DNA of 64,000 nucleotides from Chitinophagaceae bacterium (GCA_019745155.1 JAIETM010000015.1:62001-126000), one strand, 5' to 3'; shown: positions 1 through 9,903, numbered from the stretch's first letter. Notes: generated from the letters alone by a model not told the origin. Numbers and translations are program-made.

Positions 1-352
1 GGTGTAAGACAAACCATGCAGTTTTTTGGGTAATACCTAAATGTCTGCTTAGTTGTAGGCTGCTAACGCCCTTTTTATTGGCTGTTGCTAAGTAGATAGA
101 GGCTAACCATACTGAAAGTTTAACCTTACTATTTTCAAAGATTGTCCCAACTGTTACTGTAAAATCCTTTTTACAGCCCTTATCCTTACACCTGAACGTT
201 TTACCGTCTTTCAGTCTATAAGGCTTATTCATGCCACAAAAGGGGCAGGTAGGGTTGCCGTTCCACCTCATTTCCTCCAAATAGTCCCTGCACACCTTTT
301 CATCCGAAAAGGTTGTAAGAACTTCTTTAAGATTTTTGAATTGGTGGTTCAT
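1..352 (-). CDS. IS1595-family transposase, N-terminal part (runs off the left edge)
   Basis: Reading leftward from the ATG at 352, the frame stays open to the window edge, giving about 117 residues. It opens with the CPFCG...CKDKGC zinc ribbon, followed by KDFTVTVGTIFENSK and then LGITQKTAWFVLH. This is the standard N-terminus of ISXO2/IS1595-like transposases, where the zinc ribbon binds DNA and the DDE-type catalytic domain comes later. The catalytic part lies outside the window, so intactness cannot be judged. No terminal inverted repeat was recognised on the right side. Family assignment is strong from the motif order. Confidence 0.85.
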   Translation of the reverse strand, partial: MNHQFKNLKEVLTTFSDEKVCRDYLEEMRWNGNPTCPFCGMNKPYRLKDGKTFRCKDKGCKKDFTVTVGTIFENSKVKLSVWLASIYLATANKKGVSSLQLSRHLGITQKTAWFVLH

Positions 353-377
353 TTTTTATACTTTGAAAATAAAAGCC

Positions 378-557
378 ATGAAATTTGACTTAGCTACTAA
401 AAGAATCGAGGAAATGGATGATAGACAGTTACTGGAGTTAATACTTATGAATCAAATAACTATTTATCAGAAATTAGACCGATTTAATACTTATGCACTT
501 AAAAAATTGGGTGCTGAGTTAGCCCAAGAAGGTGAGCACAAAGACCAGTCTTACTAA
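378..557 (+). CDS. small hypothetical protein (59 aa)
   Basis: A short frame starting MKFDLATKRIEEMDD. An upstream TTG at 336 would extend it, but the hydrophobic extension overlaps the transposase start and looks like read-through. The product is charged and probably helical, with no signal peptide or known motif. It is divergent from the transposase and may be cargo or a relic of the same mobile insertion. Function unknown. Confidence 0.45.
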   Translation: MKFDLATKRIEEMDDRQLLELILMNQITIYQKLDRFNTYALKKLGAELAQEGEHKDQSY

Positions 558-622
558 TCCCTTTTAGACCATGCAGCGGATTTTTGTTTGCAATACAATA
601 AGCTAAAGTCAGATGGTGAAAT

Positions 623-811
623 TTAGAGTTTTGCCTTTTTCATGATCTTTCTTTTAGCTGAATCCAAAATATTAAAAGCCCTTTCGGCTGTTAATCCAGT
701 TAAGAAGAATACTATAGCATCCGATTTTTCAGCAACATCCCCAAGATGTTCAAACCAATTCGGTAATTTCTTTTCGCCCTCATTTTCGGGGGCTTTTTTG
801 TTGTTGTCCAT
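623..811 (-). CDS. small hypothetical protein (62 aa)
   Basis: This frame begins MDNNKKAPENEGEKK and ends in a lysine-rich tail (KRKIMKKAKL). The middle (DAIVFFLTGLTAERAFN) is mildly hydrophobic and probably an amphipathic helix rather than a membrane span. It is convergent with the 59-aa gene at 378. No family was recognised. The charged composition and clean start suggest a real gene, possibly part of the IS-associated insertion. Confidence 0.45.
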   Translation of the reverse strand: MDNNKKAPENEGEKKLPNWFEHLGDVAEKSDAIVFFLTGLTAERAFNILDSAKRKIMKKAKL

Positions 812-1190
812 TTTGTAAAGATTTTGTTAGTAGTTAACCACATCTAAACCTTTCAGACCTATACTAAACAGGTTAGCAATGTGGAAGTAATGTGAATGAA
901 TCAAACAGGGTAGGGTAAAACCCTAAAACAGTTCATTTAGCTAAACCCATTAGAATCGGTCTGTGGGAAGTGGTATATAGTAGCCAGAATTTAACCATAC
1001 CTTTGCGCTAATGAGTTTAGTAGAATACGTTAAAAACTTGGTTTTAGAATTTACTAAATAGTTTAGTGTTATAATAATGATTTAAATATTTAATAATCAG
1101 TCATTAATAAAGACTATTGATATATTTAATATCAGTTAAAATAAACGATTTCGGATTGCTTGGTAGTGTTTTTAAGTTTTGTTAGTATTT
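812..1190. other. AT-rich intergenic stretch, no gene seen
   Basis: No convincing gene is present. The stretch contains a small palindrome (AGGGTAAAACCCT near 910) and a TACCTTTG word near 1000 that fits the Bacteroidota -7 consensus, but no coding start follows it directly. It separates the IS-bearing left edge from the housekeeping chromosome. Confidence 0.4.
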
Positions 1191-1841
1191 ATGAATAGTG
1201 TAATTCAAAAAGAATATTTAATAATTGAAAATCAATATTTTGGAAATGTTGATGCAATAATAAGTTTATTCAAGTCAACACATGTTGAAATTGAGCAATA
1301 CGAAACCTATCCAAAAAGCAGTTTTCGCAACAGAATGGTGCTGGCTGGTGCAGCTGGTCCTATTGAAATGTCGGTACCCATCATTGGAGGCCGCAGCCAG
1401 AAACTGCTTACCAAGGATATTCGGATTGATCATTCCACCGCCTGGCAAAAAATCCATTGGCGTACGGTTTCCTCTTGCTATAGTCGGGCACCCTTTTACG
1501 AGTATTACGCCGACTGGCTGGTGGGCTTCTATGAAAAGCGGTATGATTTTCTGCTGGACATGAATATGGATATCCTCCTCTGGCTGAGGTCGCTCCTGAA
1601 GTCCAATATTTCCATTTGCAGGACTGAGGGTTATCAAAAAAACTATCCGGAAACTGTGCTCGACCGCCGAGATTTCTGGCTACCCAAGAATTACCGAGAA
1701 AAAGCAAGCACACCTTTCTACACCCAGGTTTTTTCAGACCGCATCGGCTTCTTGCCTAACCTCAGTTTTTTAGACGCATTATGTTGTTTGGGGGCACCCG
1801 GAATCAAGCAGTTGGTGCAGGACAGCAAAACCAATCATTAA
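1191..1841 (+). CDS. WbqC-like family protein
   Basis: About 216 residues matching the WbqC-like family, often found near polysaccharide genes, with no settled biochemical function. Recognisable features are the N-terminal IENQYFGNVDAI segment, WQKIHWRTVSSCYSRAPF in the middle (a very conserved block) and YADWLVGFYEKRYDFLLDMN. The ATG at 1191 (MNSVIQKEYL) is preferred over the TTG at 1179. It stands alone upstream of the large secreted protein, with no sign of co-transcription. Family call good, function uncertain. Confidence 0.75.
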   Translation: MNSVIQKEYLIIENQYFGNVDAIISLFKSTHVEIEQYETYPKSSFRNRMVLAGAAGPIEMSVPIIGGRSQKLLTKDIRIDHSTAWQKIHWRTVSSCYSRAPFYEYYADWLVGFYEKRYDFLLDMNMDILLWLRSLLKSNISICRTEGYQKNYPETVLDRRDFWLPKNYREKASTPFYTQVFSDRIGFLPNLSFLDALCCLGAPGIKQLVQDSKTNH

Positions 1842-1953
1842 GGTATCTGTTACAGTTGTACAATTAACAAAATCAATCGTGTTCCAAACCTTTGACCGTT
1901 AAACGTTTGCATTATATTGCGGTCTTAGGTTTCGGCCATTGACTACCCCCTTC

Positions 1954-4900
1954 ATGAGGAAACTACAACTGCTTGTATTACTGCTGTCTTTTGGCGCTTT
2001 AGCCAAGGCGCAAGATTTTTCCAATAAGGGAAAGGAGTTTTGGCTTGTTTTTCCTCCGCATCAACCATCTTCGCAAGGAACACCACCGACTCCAAGTTTA
2101 GCAAGTCTTTCTGTATATATCACATCAGATAAAAATTCATCTGGTAAGATTGAGTATAACGGAACTGTACAAACTTTCACAGTAACTGCCAATCAAGCTA
2201 CAGAAGTGATTTTGAACAGAGTGGCCTCCTATATTGTAGGTACCGAATCTGCAAATTATTATCCCATAAGTAATCAATCTAAGATTGTTACTAACCGTGG
2301 TATAAAAATAACTGTCGATCCAGATAAGCCTGCAGTGGTTGTATACGCGCATATGTATGCAGGTGCGAGGTCAGCCGCGAGTTTAATTTTGCCATCAAAT
2401 GTGTTAGGTAAAAACTATTATGCGCTAACCTGGAATCAAAATAACTTGTCAACTCAGAATGGTGAACTTGCGAGATCTCAATTCAGTGTGGTAGCTATTG
2501 AAGACAATACTACACTGAGGGTAAACATAAAAAGGAATGGAAATGCATTAAGCGTGCCTATTTCTGTGACACTACCCAAAGCGGGTGATGTTTATCAATA
2601 CCAAGATTCATTTGATCTTTCTGGAACTTTTATAGAGTCCATTGGAACTTCTGGTACTAGTTGTAAAAGAATTGCTGTTTTTTCAGGAAGTTCTTCATTA
2701 GCAATTTCAACTACACTAACTGGAACAGGGTGTACAGGTTCAAGTATTGATCCTCTTTATCAACAATGTTATCCAGTAAACTCTTGGGGGAGGAAATATA
2801 TTGTCGCTCCTTTCAAGGGGAAGAATAAAATGAATTTTCGAATTATTGCAAGTGAGGATAATACTATTGTAACTTTTAATGGAGCAAATCAGATATTGTT
2901 ACCTAAAGGAACTGTTTATACGGGATTTTCGGATGCAGTTGTAAATAATTCATCTAGAGCGCCGTTCTTAATAGAAGCAAACAATCCAATTAGTGTAGCG
3001 CAATATTCATTAACACAAAGTTGTGATTTGGGGGTTGGGGATCCAGATATGATTTATCTTAACCCTGTTGAACAAAGTATAAGCGATGTTACCGTATTCC
3101 TATCCGCAAAGCAGTCTATTGCTGAACAGCATATTTCAATATATATAAAAAATCAAGGTAGTGCAGTTTCATCCTTGCGTATTAATGGTAATGCCCCACA
3201 GTCAACACCTGTTTCAATAGGTGCTACTGGGTACGTATATTTTCAAGAAAGTTTTTCCGTTAATAATGGCTCATCCTCAAGTATTAGATTAACCTGTGAT
3301 AGTGGTTTTAATGCCATCGCTTATGGTTTTGGCTCTTTTGAATCATATGCTTATTCTGCTGGTACAAATGTTATTGACCTAAACCCTCCCGTTAAACTCA
3401 CAAATGAGTTTTCAGACGGTTCTCTTAATTTCTCTGCCACTTGTGTAGGGTCTCCATTTCGAGTGAACTTAGCACTAACATATCAACCTCAAAAAATTGT
3501 TGTTGACTTCTTGGGTAACTCAAATTTGTCATCAGGCCAAAATCAGTTAACCTATACACCTCCGAATACGCCTGGCTACGATTCCACTTATGTTTCAAAT
3601 GGCAAGACATTTTATTACTATAAAGTGCCCCAATCTTACCGCTTTAATGCTGCAGGTACATATCCGGTTAAGATAACAACAACAACAGATGTCCCTCAAT
3701 CAGATGGTTGTAGCAGTACCAATGAACAGGAGATTACAGATAATGTGGTTGTGAATGACGCCCCTGTAGCAGAAGCGGATATTAGCTACACAGGTTGTAT
3801 AACCGACGCAATTAATTTAACCGATAAATCAGACGGCAAGGGTAGACCTGTTGTACGTTGGCTATGGAATTTTAGCGATGGTACCACGTCTACACAACAA
3901 AACCCCTCCAAGACCTTTACTGCATCTGGTAACTATACTGCTAAGCTTACGGCTATCACGGATTACGGTTGTATTGGAGAGATCACTAAGAATATTGCTT
4001 TATCAGATAAGGCTACGCCTGCATTTTCTATTCCTGATACTACTTGCGTGGGCAATAGTTTCACGTTTAAAAATTTGAGTACAGCGCCCTCGGGTACAAC
4101 CATGAGCAAATGGTCATGGGTATTGGATACTGTTGCAACCAAGATCAATACGACCAATGAGGATGTGGTGCAGCAGTTTGTGAAAACAGGTAAGTATCAG
4201 ATCAAACTAATGGTAGAAACATCTGTAGGTTGTAAGAGTGATACATTGGTGAAAGAATTGAATGTGCGTCCTTATCCGCAGATTGGATTAGTGCTGCCCG
4301 ATTTCTGTTTGGCTGAAGGTGCCGCACGTTTCAGCGATACCAGTAAAATAGAAGATGGTACAGAAGCTGATTTTAAATACGAGTGGAAGTTTAACCTCAA
4401 TAATACCACCCCCGCACCAAACACGCTAAGCTCAACAAGCAAGAATCCTAATGTTACCTACTTTAATGTTGGCATCTACCGTACACAATTGAAGCTGGTA
4501 TCAAAATATGGTTGTATTGATTCTGCCGCTGGTGATTTCACTGTGAATGGCTCACGCCCTAGAGCGGACTTTGTGGTACTTCGTTCAGATAGTATCTGTA
4601 GCAATCTTGCTGCACAAATAAGACATACGTCCACGGTTGACTTTGGGAATATCACTAAAACAGAATTAATCTGGAATCTGGTAGATTCTGCAGCGTATAG
4701 AACACAAGATGATAATCCTGCCAACAATAAAATTTATCAAAAACTCTATACCAATTTTCAACAGCCCGCTTCCAAAACATATCAGGTAAGGTTGGTGGCT
4801 TATTCGGGTAATGCATCTGTTTGTAGAGACAGTATCATGAAAGTGGTAACAGTTAACCAAAGTCCGAAAGTTGATTTCTCCCGTATGCCCGGTATTTGTT

Positions 4901-6402
4901 TGGATGCTGTTCCTAGACAAATCACACAAGCTGCAGAGCAGGGTGGCGTTGCTGGTGCTTTTGTGTACACAGGTAAAGGGGTGAATGCTACCGGTTTATT
5001 CGATCCTAAAGTTTCAGACACGGGCACTTATCCAATTCAATTCCGTTATCAAACTGCTTTGGGTTGTGCCGACTCAGCTACCATGCCCATCACCGTATGG
5101 CCTTCACCCAAAGCGAAGTTTGGGGTAACTGCGCCTTTGTGTGAGAAGAACAATATTCTTTTCAGCGATTCATCAAAAGCCAATTACAGCAAAATTGTTC
5201 GTTGGGATTGGGATTTCCGTGATGGGGATATTCGTCAGCGCAGCGATACCATTGCTTTTAATAAGCGATATGATACTGCTGGCTTGTATCGTGTGATTCT
5301 TCGTGTAACAACAGATAGTGGTTGTGTTAGTCCGAATGATACTTTACCGGTTCGCGTAACACATTTACCATTGGTGAATTTTACTATGCCTGATGGTATT
5401 TGCTTGCCTGATGGTCGCGGTGTATTCACCAGCACAACTACCATTCCTGATGGTTCTGAAGCTTTGTTTAGTTATCGTTGGAATTTCGGTGATCCGAATG
5501 ACCCTACACCTGGCTTGCTAGCGCAGATGACGCATCGTTACTCGTCATTGGGTAATAAGTCGGTACAATTAAAAGTCACCACCAAAGACGGTTGTATCGA
5601 TTCACTTACGCAAGTCTATTCTAAGATATACCCACAACCGAAAGCTGATTTCATAGGATTACCTGATTCTGTTTGTATCAATAGTTCGGCGCAACTGCGC
5701 GATACCAGTGATGGTAAAACCAGTGCACCGCAACGTTGGATATGGAATCTTGCGAATGGACAAACATCGACTATTAAAGACCCCATTAAGCAGTTTACGG
5801 ATAGTGGTAAATACACCATCACCTTACACATCTTCAATGCAGAAGGATGTGTGAGTGATACCATCAGCAAAACATTTGAGGTGTTCCCTTATCCCGTATT
5901 GAACATTGGTAGCAGAAGAAGAGTGGTGTTGGAGGGCGATAGTATCCGCATCAATCTAACCAGTTTCTTTGCACGTAACCCGCAGTTCTTGTGGACACCC
6001 GCTACCTACCTGCGCAATCCAACAGATTCTGCACCTACCAGTCTGCCTTTAGATAATATCCGTTACTATGTGCAGCTAACAGGTACAGGTGGTTGCGCGA
6101 TTAATGATTCTGTTGATATACGTGTGTTGCTAACACCTAAAGTGCCGAATGCTTTTTCACCCAATGGCGATGGTGTTAACGATACTTGGATAATCAAATA
6201 TTTGGAAGACTATCCCAACTCCAAAGTAGATATCTATAACCGTTATGGTCAGTTGGTATATCATTCAGATGGTTATGTGAATGGACGTGGTTGGGATGGT
6301 ACTACCAATGGAAAACCTTTGCCTATTGGTACTTACTATTATGTCATTCAACCTGGCAGCGGACGAAAACCAATTTCAGGATCCATTACCATTATTCGAT
6401 GA
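1954..6402 (+). CDS. giant secreted PKD-repeat protein with IgGFc-binding-like N-terminus and T9SS type B sorting domain
   Basis: About 1482 residues. The signal peptide is MRKLQLLVLLLSFGALAKAQ, which argues for the ATG at 1954 rather than the TTG at 1939. Residues of roughly 25-480 resemble the IgGFc-binding N-terminal domain (start GKEFWLVFPP). A long run of PKD-like modules follows, with repeated W-x-W-x-F-x-DG signatures and recurring single-cysteine turns such as YGCIDS and DGCIDS. The C-terminal 90 or so residues (NAFSPNGDGVNDTW, IYNRYGQLVYHS, GWDGTTNGKPLPIGTYYYVI) are the gliding-motility-associated type B sorting domain. The protein is expected to be exported by the type IX system and act at the cell surface, probably as adhesin or matrix. 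Its stop overlaps the start of the PorP/SprF gene. Confidence 0.88.
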   Translation: MRKLQLLVLLLSFGALAKAQDFSNKGKEFWLVFPPHQPSSQGTPPTPSLASLSVYITSDKNSSGKIEYNGTVQTFTVTANQATEVILNRVASYIVGTESANYYPISNQSKIVTNRGIKITVDPDKPAVVVYAHMYAGARSAASLILPSNVLGKNYYALTWNQNNLSTQNGELARSQFSVVAIEDNTTLRVNIKRNGNALSVPISVTLPKAGDVYQYQDSFDLSGTFIESIGTSGTSCKRIAVFSGSSSLAISTTLTGTGCTGSSIDPLYQQCYPVNSWGRKYIVAPFKGKNKMNFRIIASEDNTIVTFNGANQILLPKGTVYTGFSDAVVNNSSRAPFLIEANNPISVAQYSLTQSCDLGVGDPDMIYLNPVEQSISDVTVFLSAKQSIAEQHISIYIKNQGSAVSSLRINGNAPQSTPVSIGATGYVYFQESFSVNNGSSSSIRLTCDSGFNAIAYGFGSFESYAYSAGTNVIDLNPPVKLTNEFSDGSLNFSATCVGSPFRVNLALTYQPQKIVVDFLGNSNLSSGQNQLTYTPPNTPGYDSTYVSNGKTFYYYKVPQSYRFNAAGTYPVKITTTTDVPQSDGCSSTNEQEITDNVVVNDAPVAEADISYTGCITDAINLTDKSDGKGRPVVRWLWNFSDGTTSTQQNPSKTFTASGNYTAKLTAITDYGCIGEITKNIALSDKATPAFSIPDTTCVGNSFTFKNLSTAPSGTTMSKWSWVLDTVATKINTTNEDVVQQFVKTGKYQIKLMVETSVGCKSDTLVKELNVRPYPQIGLVLPDFCLAEGAARFSDTSKIEDGTEADFKYEWKFNLNNTTPAPNTLSSTSKNPNVTYFNVGIYRTQLKLVSKYGCIDSAAGDFTVNGSRPRADFVVLRSDSICSNLAAQIRHTSTVDFGNITKTELIWNLVDSAAYRTQDDNPANNKIYQKLYTNFQQPASKTYQVRLVAYSGNASVCRDSIMKVVTVNQSPKVDFSRMPGICLDAVPRQITQAAEQGGVAGAFVYTGKGVNATGLFDPKVSDTGTYPIQFRYQTALGCADSATMPITVWPSPKAKFGVTAPLCEKNNILFSDSSKANYSKIVRWDWDFRDGDIRQRSDTIAFNKRYDTAGLYRVILRVTTDSGCVSPNDTLPVRVTHLPLVNFTMPDGICLPDGRGVFTSTTTIPDGSEALFSYRWNFGDPNDPTPGLLAQMTHRYSSLGNKSVQLKVTTKDGCIDSLTQVYSKIYPQPKADFIGLPDSVCINSSAQLRDTSDGKTSAPQRWIWNLANGQTSTIKDPIKQFTDSGKYTITLHIFNAEGCVSDTISKTFEVFPYPVLNIGSRRRVVLEGDSIRINLTSFFARNPQFLWTPATYLRNPTDSAPTSLPLDNIRYYVQLTGTGGCAINDSVDIRVLLTPKVPNAFSPNGDGVNDTWIIKYLEDYPNSKVDIYNRYGQLVYHSDGYVNGRGWDGTTNGKPLPIGTYYYVIQPGSGRKPISGSITIIR

Positions 6403-7439
6403 GTTGGCGCATTCCATATCGTTTGCTCATCTTCTGTTGCTGTATGCTGGCAGTATCGCATCTTTCTGCACAGCAAAGACCATATTATGCTCAATATATC
6501 CTGAATAATTATATCATCAATCCAGCACTTGCCGGTATTGAAAATTATACAGATATCAAGCTTAGTCATAGAAGGCAGTGGACGGGTATTGCAGATGCAC
6601 CAGTGACTACTTATCTCACCATGCATGCACCACTGAAGAAAGATGATTATGGCCGTGAAACGGTGAATACATTTTATCCCTATGGTGAAAACCCACTGGG
6701 CCGTGCCAACTGGCGCGATTACAACAATAACGAGCCGCATCATGGGGTTGGACTTACCTTTCTGAATGATGTAACCGGTCCGCTCAGCCGCATTGCGCTG
6801 CAAGGAACTTATGCTTACCACATGTCGGTAGCACCGGGTCTCATGCTTTCTGGTGGCGTATCAGTTGGCTTTACGCAGTTGCGATTAGATGCCACCAAAC
6901 TGAATTTCGGTGATATCAATCTCGATCCTGCTGTGAGCAATAGCGGTGTACTCAACAGAATGCGTCCAGATATCAGTGCTGGCTTTTGGTTATACAGTTC
7001 CCGCTTTTTTGCCGGACTATCTGTACAACAACTCGTACCGCAGCAAGTGGCTTTCTCAGACAATAATGTGTATTTGGATAACAGTCGGCTCTTGCCGCAT
7101 ACTTTTTTGTCATTCGGTTATCGATTCAATATCACAGATGAGGTTACGATGCTGCCATCCGCACAAATACGCTATATCTCGCCACTGCCCATTGGTGTTG
7201 ACCTCAACGTGAAATTCCGTTACCTCGATCAATTGTGGGTAGGCGCTTCTTATCGCCACAAAGAGGGTGGTGCAGCCATGGCGGGTATCAAACTCAATAC
7301 CAGCTGGCATCTGGGTTATGCGTACGAAATGGCTACCAACAGTACGCTCAATACTTTTGCACGAGGCAGCCACGAAATCACCATCGGATTTTTGTTAGGC
7401 AACAAGGTATTGGATTGGACACCTCGCAATGTGTGGTAG
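6399..7439 (+). CDS. PorP/SprF family type IX secretion membrane protein
   Basis: 346 residues starting MSWRIPYRLLIFCC, with a signal peptide ending near HLSAQQ. The mature start QRPYYAQYILNNYIINPALAGIE is typical of the PorP/SprF family, outer-membrane beta-barrels that partner T9SS substrates bearing type B domains. The ATG overlaps the stop of the upstream PKD gene (ATGA), so the pair is probably translationally coupled and works as substrate plus dedicated surface partner. Its end abuts the convergent BlaR1-like gene with no spacer. An upstream in-frame extension from 6291 exists but lies inside the PKD gene and lacks a signal peptide, so it was rejected. Confidence 0.88.
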   Translation: MSWRIPYRLLIFCCCMLAVSHLSAQQRPYYAQYILNNYIINPALAGIENYTDIKLSHRRQWTGIADAPVTTYLTMHAPLKKDDYGRETVNTFYPYGENPLGRANWRDYNNNEPHHGVGLTFLNDVTGPLSRIALQGTYAYHMSVAPGLMLSGGVSVGFTQLRLDATKLNFGDINLDPAVSNSGVLNRMRPDISAGFWLYSSRFFAGLSVQQLVPQQVAFSDNNVYLDNSRLLPHTFLSFGYRFNITDEVTMLPSAQIRYISPLPIGVDLNVKFRYLDQLWVGASYRHKEGGAAMAGIKLNTSWHLGYAYEMATNSTLNTFARGSHEITIGFLLGNKVLDWTPRNVW

Positions 7440-8933
7440 TTATTGTATTTTCTTCGGTAAGAGGCTATCTGGTATGATGCTTTCACGCAGTAAGAGATTG
7501 CGGTTGCGTAAGCGTTTTTCCAAGCTTGAAATATCTACACCTTCAGGCAACACAATCCTGTTTTCTTGATCGAACTGAATGCCACTACGTTGAAGAATAT
7601 AGTTCACCAACCATAATTTTTCTTGCGTAGTCAATTCCTTTTCCTGCTTTAATTGTTGCAATAAACCAGCTGCAGAAACCAATCGTTCTTGCATCACTTG
7701 TTGCAACATTTGCTTGTTGCTGAGGATTGATACTTGTTGTAAAGAAGTACGCATAGGTCTTTCTTCTACCATAGGCTCAATATCGCTCCAGGTCTTACGA
7801 ATCTTCACAGCTTCTGATGAACTAACCGGTGCTTCTTCAAGTAGTACAATTGTAGATTCTGTAATCGCTTTTTTGTTGATCTTTTTACGGATGGTCGGTG
7901 CTGCTTGCTTAGCTAGAATTGGTTTAGGTGTAGCAATGTTTCGAGTATTGGCGCGCTTTACTTTTTGTTTGGTGATGCGTTTTTCCTGAACAGTTCTTGC
8001 AGAGAAAAACAAGAGTAAAGCCAATGCACTTATGCCGAATAAGGTAATCAGTATCCGGCTATTAGATACCTGCATCACCTGTTGGGGCTCGAGCATGTAG
8101 GCAATGCGCTTACGTAAGTCCTCTTTATTACCTGTTGCCTGCATCGCCAGGCGATGTGTTTGCTGTAATTGCGCCATACGGAATAAAGCATCTGCATATA
8201 CAGCTGTGGCTTCATGATGTCGCACGGCATCATCACAACTGATTTCTCTATACAATACTGTTTCTTCATGTAGTAACCAGATGAAGGGATTGAAACTCAG
8301 CAAAGCCCTGCTCAAAACCAATGCATGATTAATCAAGTAATCGTATCGGCGAATATGTATGAGCTCATGTAAGAGCAAAGCATCCAGTTCCTTTGGTGTT
8401 AAGTTATTGATAGCTGCAATAGGTAAAATAATGACTGGCTTGAGCCAACCGATGGTGAGTGGACTGTGTACTGACTCACTTACACGTAAAGCAATCAAAC
8501 GTGGCAAACCAATTGCCGACTGCTGTTGATGCAATACATCCATTAAAGCTGCATCTGCAGCAACACCACTATACATCAATCGGCGCACACCTGATAAGCC
8601 CATCAGCCATTGAATTACTTGTATCGCAATTGCTAGATAATAGAGTAGTAGGAGCCCTTGAGCCAATAAAGGGTATTGTGTCAGGTAGTAAGTGATATTG
8701 AAACTATTGGCATTGTTTGCAGAATGCCATCCATCATTTGATGAAGCAACTATCACAGTTGCAATAAAGCCGATAGCGGCACCTAGCTGCAGCACCACAT
8801 TGGTGAAATAAATTTGTGCAGGACTAAGTGAAATGAATTTGCGAATGAGTTGCCAACCCAACCATACAAGGCCGGTCCATACAATTTGTTGTAACAACAA
8901 GACAATCCAGACTGGGGCATTCGCCAATAGCAT
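7440..8933 (-). CDS. BlaR1/MecR1-like M56 membrane peptidase
   Basis: 497 residues with hydrophobic spans around 8-30, 40-65 and 85-112. The M56 zinc-protease signature HELIH lies at about 189-193, and REISCDDA at about 229-236 supplies the third ligand. M56 proteins cleave BlaI-type repressors on an external signal. A hydrophobic span follows near 285. The C-terminal 190 or so residues are basic and glutamine-rich and show no penicillin-binding sensor domain with an SxxK motif, so the signal is probably not a beta-lactam. It is translated from the TGATG overlap with the BlaI-like gene upstream. Confidence 0.85.
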   Translation of the reverse strand: MLLANAPVWIVLLLQQIVWTGLVWLGWQLIRKFISLSPAQIYFTNVVLQLGAAIGFIATVIVASSNDGWHSANNANSFNITYYLTQYPLLAQGLLLLYYLAIAIQVIQWLMGLSGVRRLMYSGVAADAALMDVLHQQQSAIGLPRLIALRVSESVHSPLTIGWLKPVIILPIAAINNLTPKELDALLLHELIHIRRYDYLINHALVLSRALLSFNPFIWLLHEETVLYREISCDDAVRHHEATAVYADALFRMAQLQQTHRLAMQATGNKEDLRKRIAYMLEPQQVMQVSNSRILITLFGISALALLLFFSARTVQEKRITKQKVKRANTRNIATPKPILAKQAAPTIRKKINKKAITESTIVLLEEAPVSSSEAVKIRKTWSDIEPMVEERPMRTSLQQVSILSNKQMLQQVMQERLVSAAGLLQQLKQEKELTTQEKLWLVNYILQRSGIQFDQENRIVLPEGVDISSLEKRLRNRNLLLRESIIPDSLLPKKIQ

Positions 8934-9319
8934 CAGGACTTGTTTTTGAGTTGTTGGATCATGGCTTCAATGGCATCCAGTTCTTCCTTGCTGGTAGATT
9001 GATTGCCCAAAGCCTGCATCACCAGTTGTGAAGTAGATCCATTAAACAAATTGCGGATCAGCTTATTCACCAATTGTTGTTGCGTATTTTCCCTGCTCAC
9101 ATTGGCCGTGTAGATATGTGTTTTGCTACTGTCATCGCGCAGCACCAAACCTTTTTCAAACATAATCTGCATTAGCTTCAGGGTAGTGGTATAGCCCACA
9201 TCTTTATGAGCCGTCAGCACTTCATGTACTTCGCGCACTGTTGCATGCTCCTTATCCCACAATACCTGCAGAATTTCTAATTCACTTTCCGTTGGCTTAA
9301 TTGGCGCTTGTTCAGACAT
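8933..9319 (-). CDS. BlaI/MecI/CopY family repressor
   Basis: 128 residues with the winged-helix pattern of the BlaI family: ESELEILQVLWDKEHATVREV, then VGYTTTLKLMQIMFEKGLV. The family binds palindromic operators as a dimer and is inactivated by cleavage by its M56 partner. The stop shares one base with the start of the partner gene (TGATG). The pair sits next to no beta-lactamase, so its regulon is elsewhere or unrelated to beta-lactams. Confidence 0.88.
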   Translation of the reverse strand: MSEQAPIKPTESELEILQVLWDKEHATVREVHEVLTAHKDVGYTTTLKLMQIMFEKGLVLRDDSSKTHIYTANVSRENTQQQLVNKLIRNLFNGSTSQLVMQALGNQSTSKEELDAIEAMIQQLKNKS

Positions 9320-9375
9320 ATTACGAGATTATTCGTAAGCAATTTAGGCCATCGGTTCTAAAGAAAAAGCAAAAA

Positions 9376-9846
9376 TCAGTCGGCCACTTGTTTGCTGGTG
9401 CGAACAGCCACTTTGGCGATGGTCTTCAGCTTCAGCTCCTCGTTCTGCACGTAGATATGTTGCATTGGCAAAAAACCTTTCAGAGAATCGGTTATGCCTA
9501 TAAAGCAACCAAAAGTCTTACTGCTATCAGGCTGAATAGCAATTTGTGGTAGTGCATTCATAACTGGAACGGCAAAACTATCTACCACATGCAGCACTTT
9601 ATATTGCACATCCAGCTTGTAAACAGCCGTTCTTTTGGTCTCAAAAACCTTCACAACAAACACAAAACCATTGAGATCGTCGGGTATGGGTTTGCTGTAT
9701 TTGGCCACAGGATCGAGGCTGGGATTTTCGCGCAGTTCAGGTATTTCGGACGTTTTAGCATCCTCTTTCGCCTCAACAATTTCCGGTTCTGCTGGTCCGC
9801 ACGCCAAGAAGAGCAGGCTTGCAAAAATGGTAAGTGCTTGTTTCAT
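9376..9846 (-). CDS. hypothetical lipoprotein
   Basis: 156 residues with a clear lipoprotein signal: MKQALTIFASLLFLACG, cysteine at about 16. An acidic, proline-rich linker follows, then a beta-rich segment without recognised motifs. It is likely anchored in the outer membrane facing the periplasm. It lies 56 bases upstream of the BlaI-like gene on the same strand and may share its transcript. Function unknown. Confidence 0.65.
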   Translation of the reverse strand: MKQALTIFASLLFLACGPAEPEIVEAKEDAKTSEIPELRENPSLDPVAKYSKPIPDDLNGFVFVVKVFETKRTAVYKLDVQYKVLHVVDSFAVPVMNALPQIAIQPDSSKTFGCFIGITDSLKGFLPMQHIYVQNEELKLKTIAKVAVRTSKQVAD

Positions 9847-9903
9847 AGTGATTTAGGGATGATTAAAGCTACTAATTCTTTTCGGCCAATGCACGGGTAT
9901 TGA

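Noticed and set aside
6291-6398. Upstream start for the PorP/SprF gene
   Set aside because: The extension lies within the PKD gene and hides the signal peptide; the ATG at 6399 overlaps the stop in the usual ATGA way.
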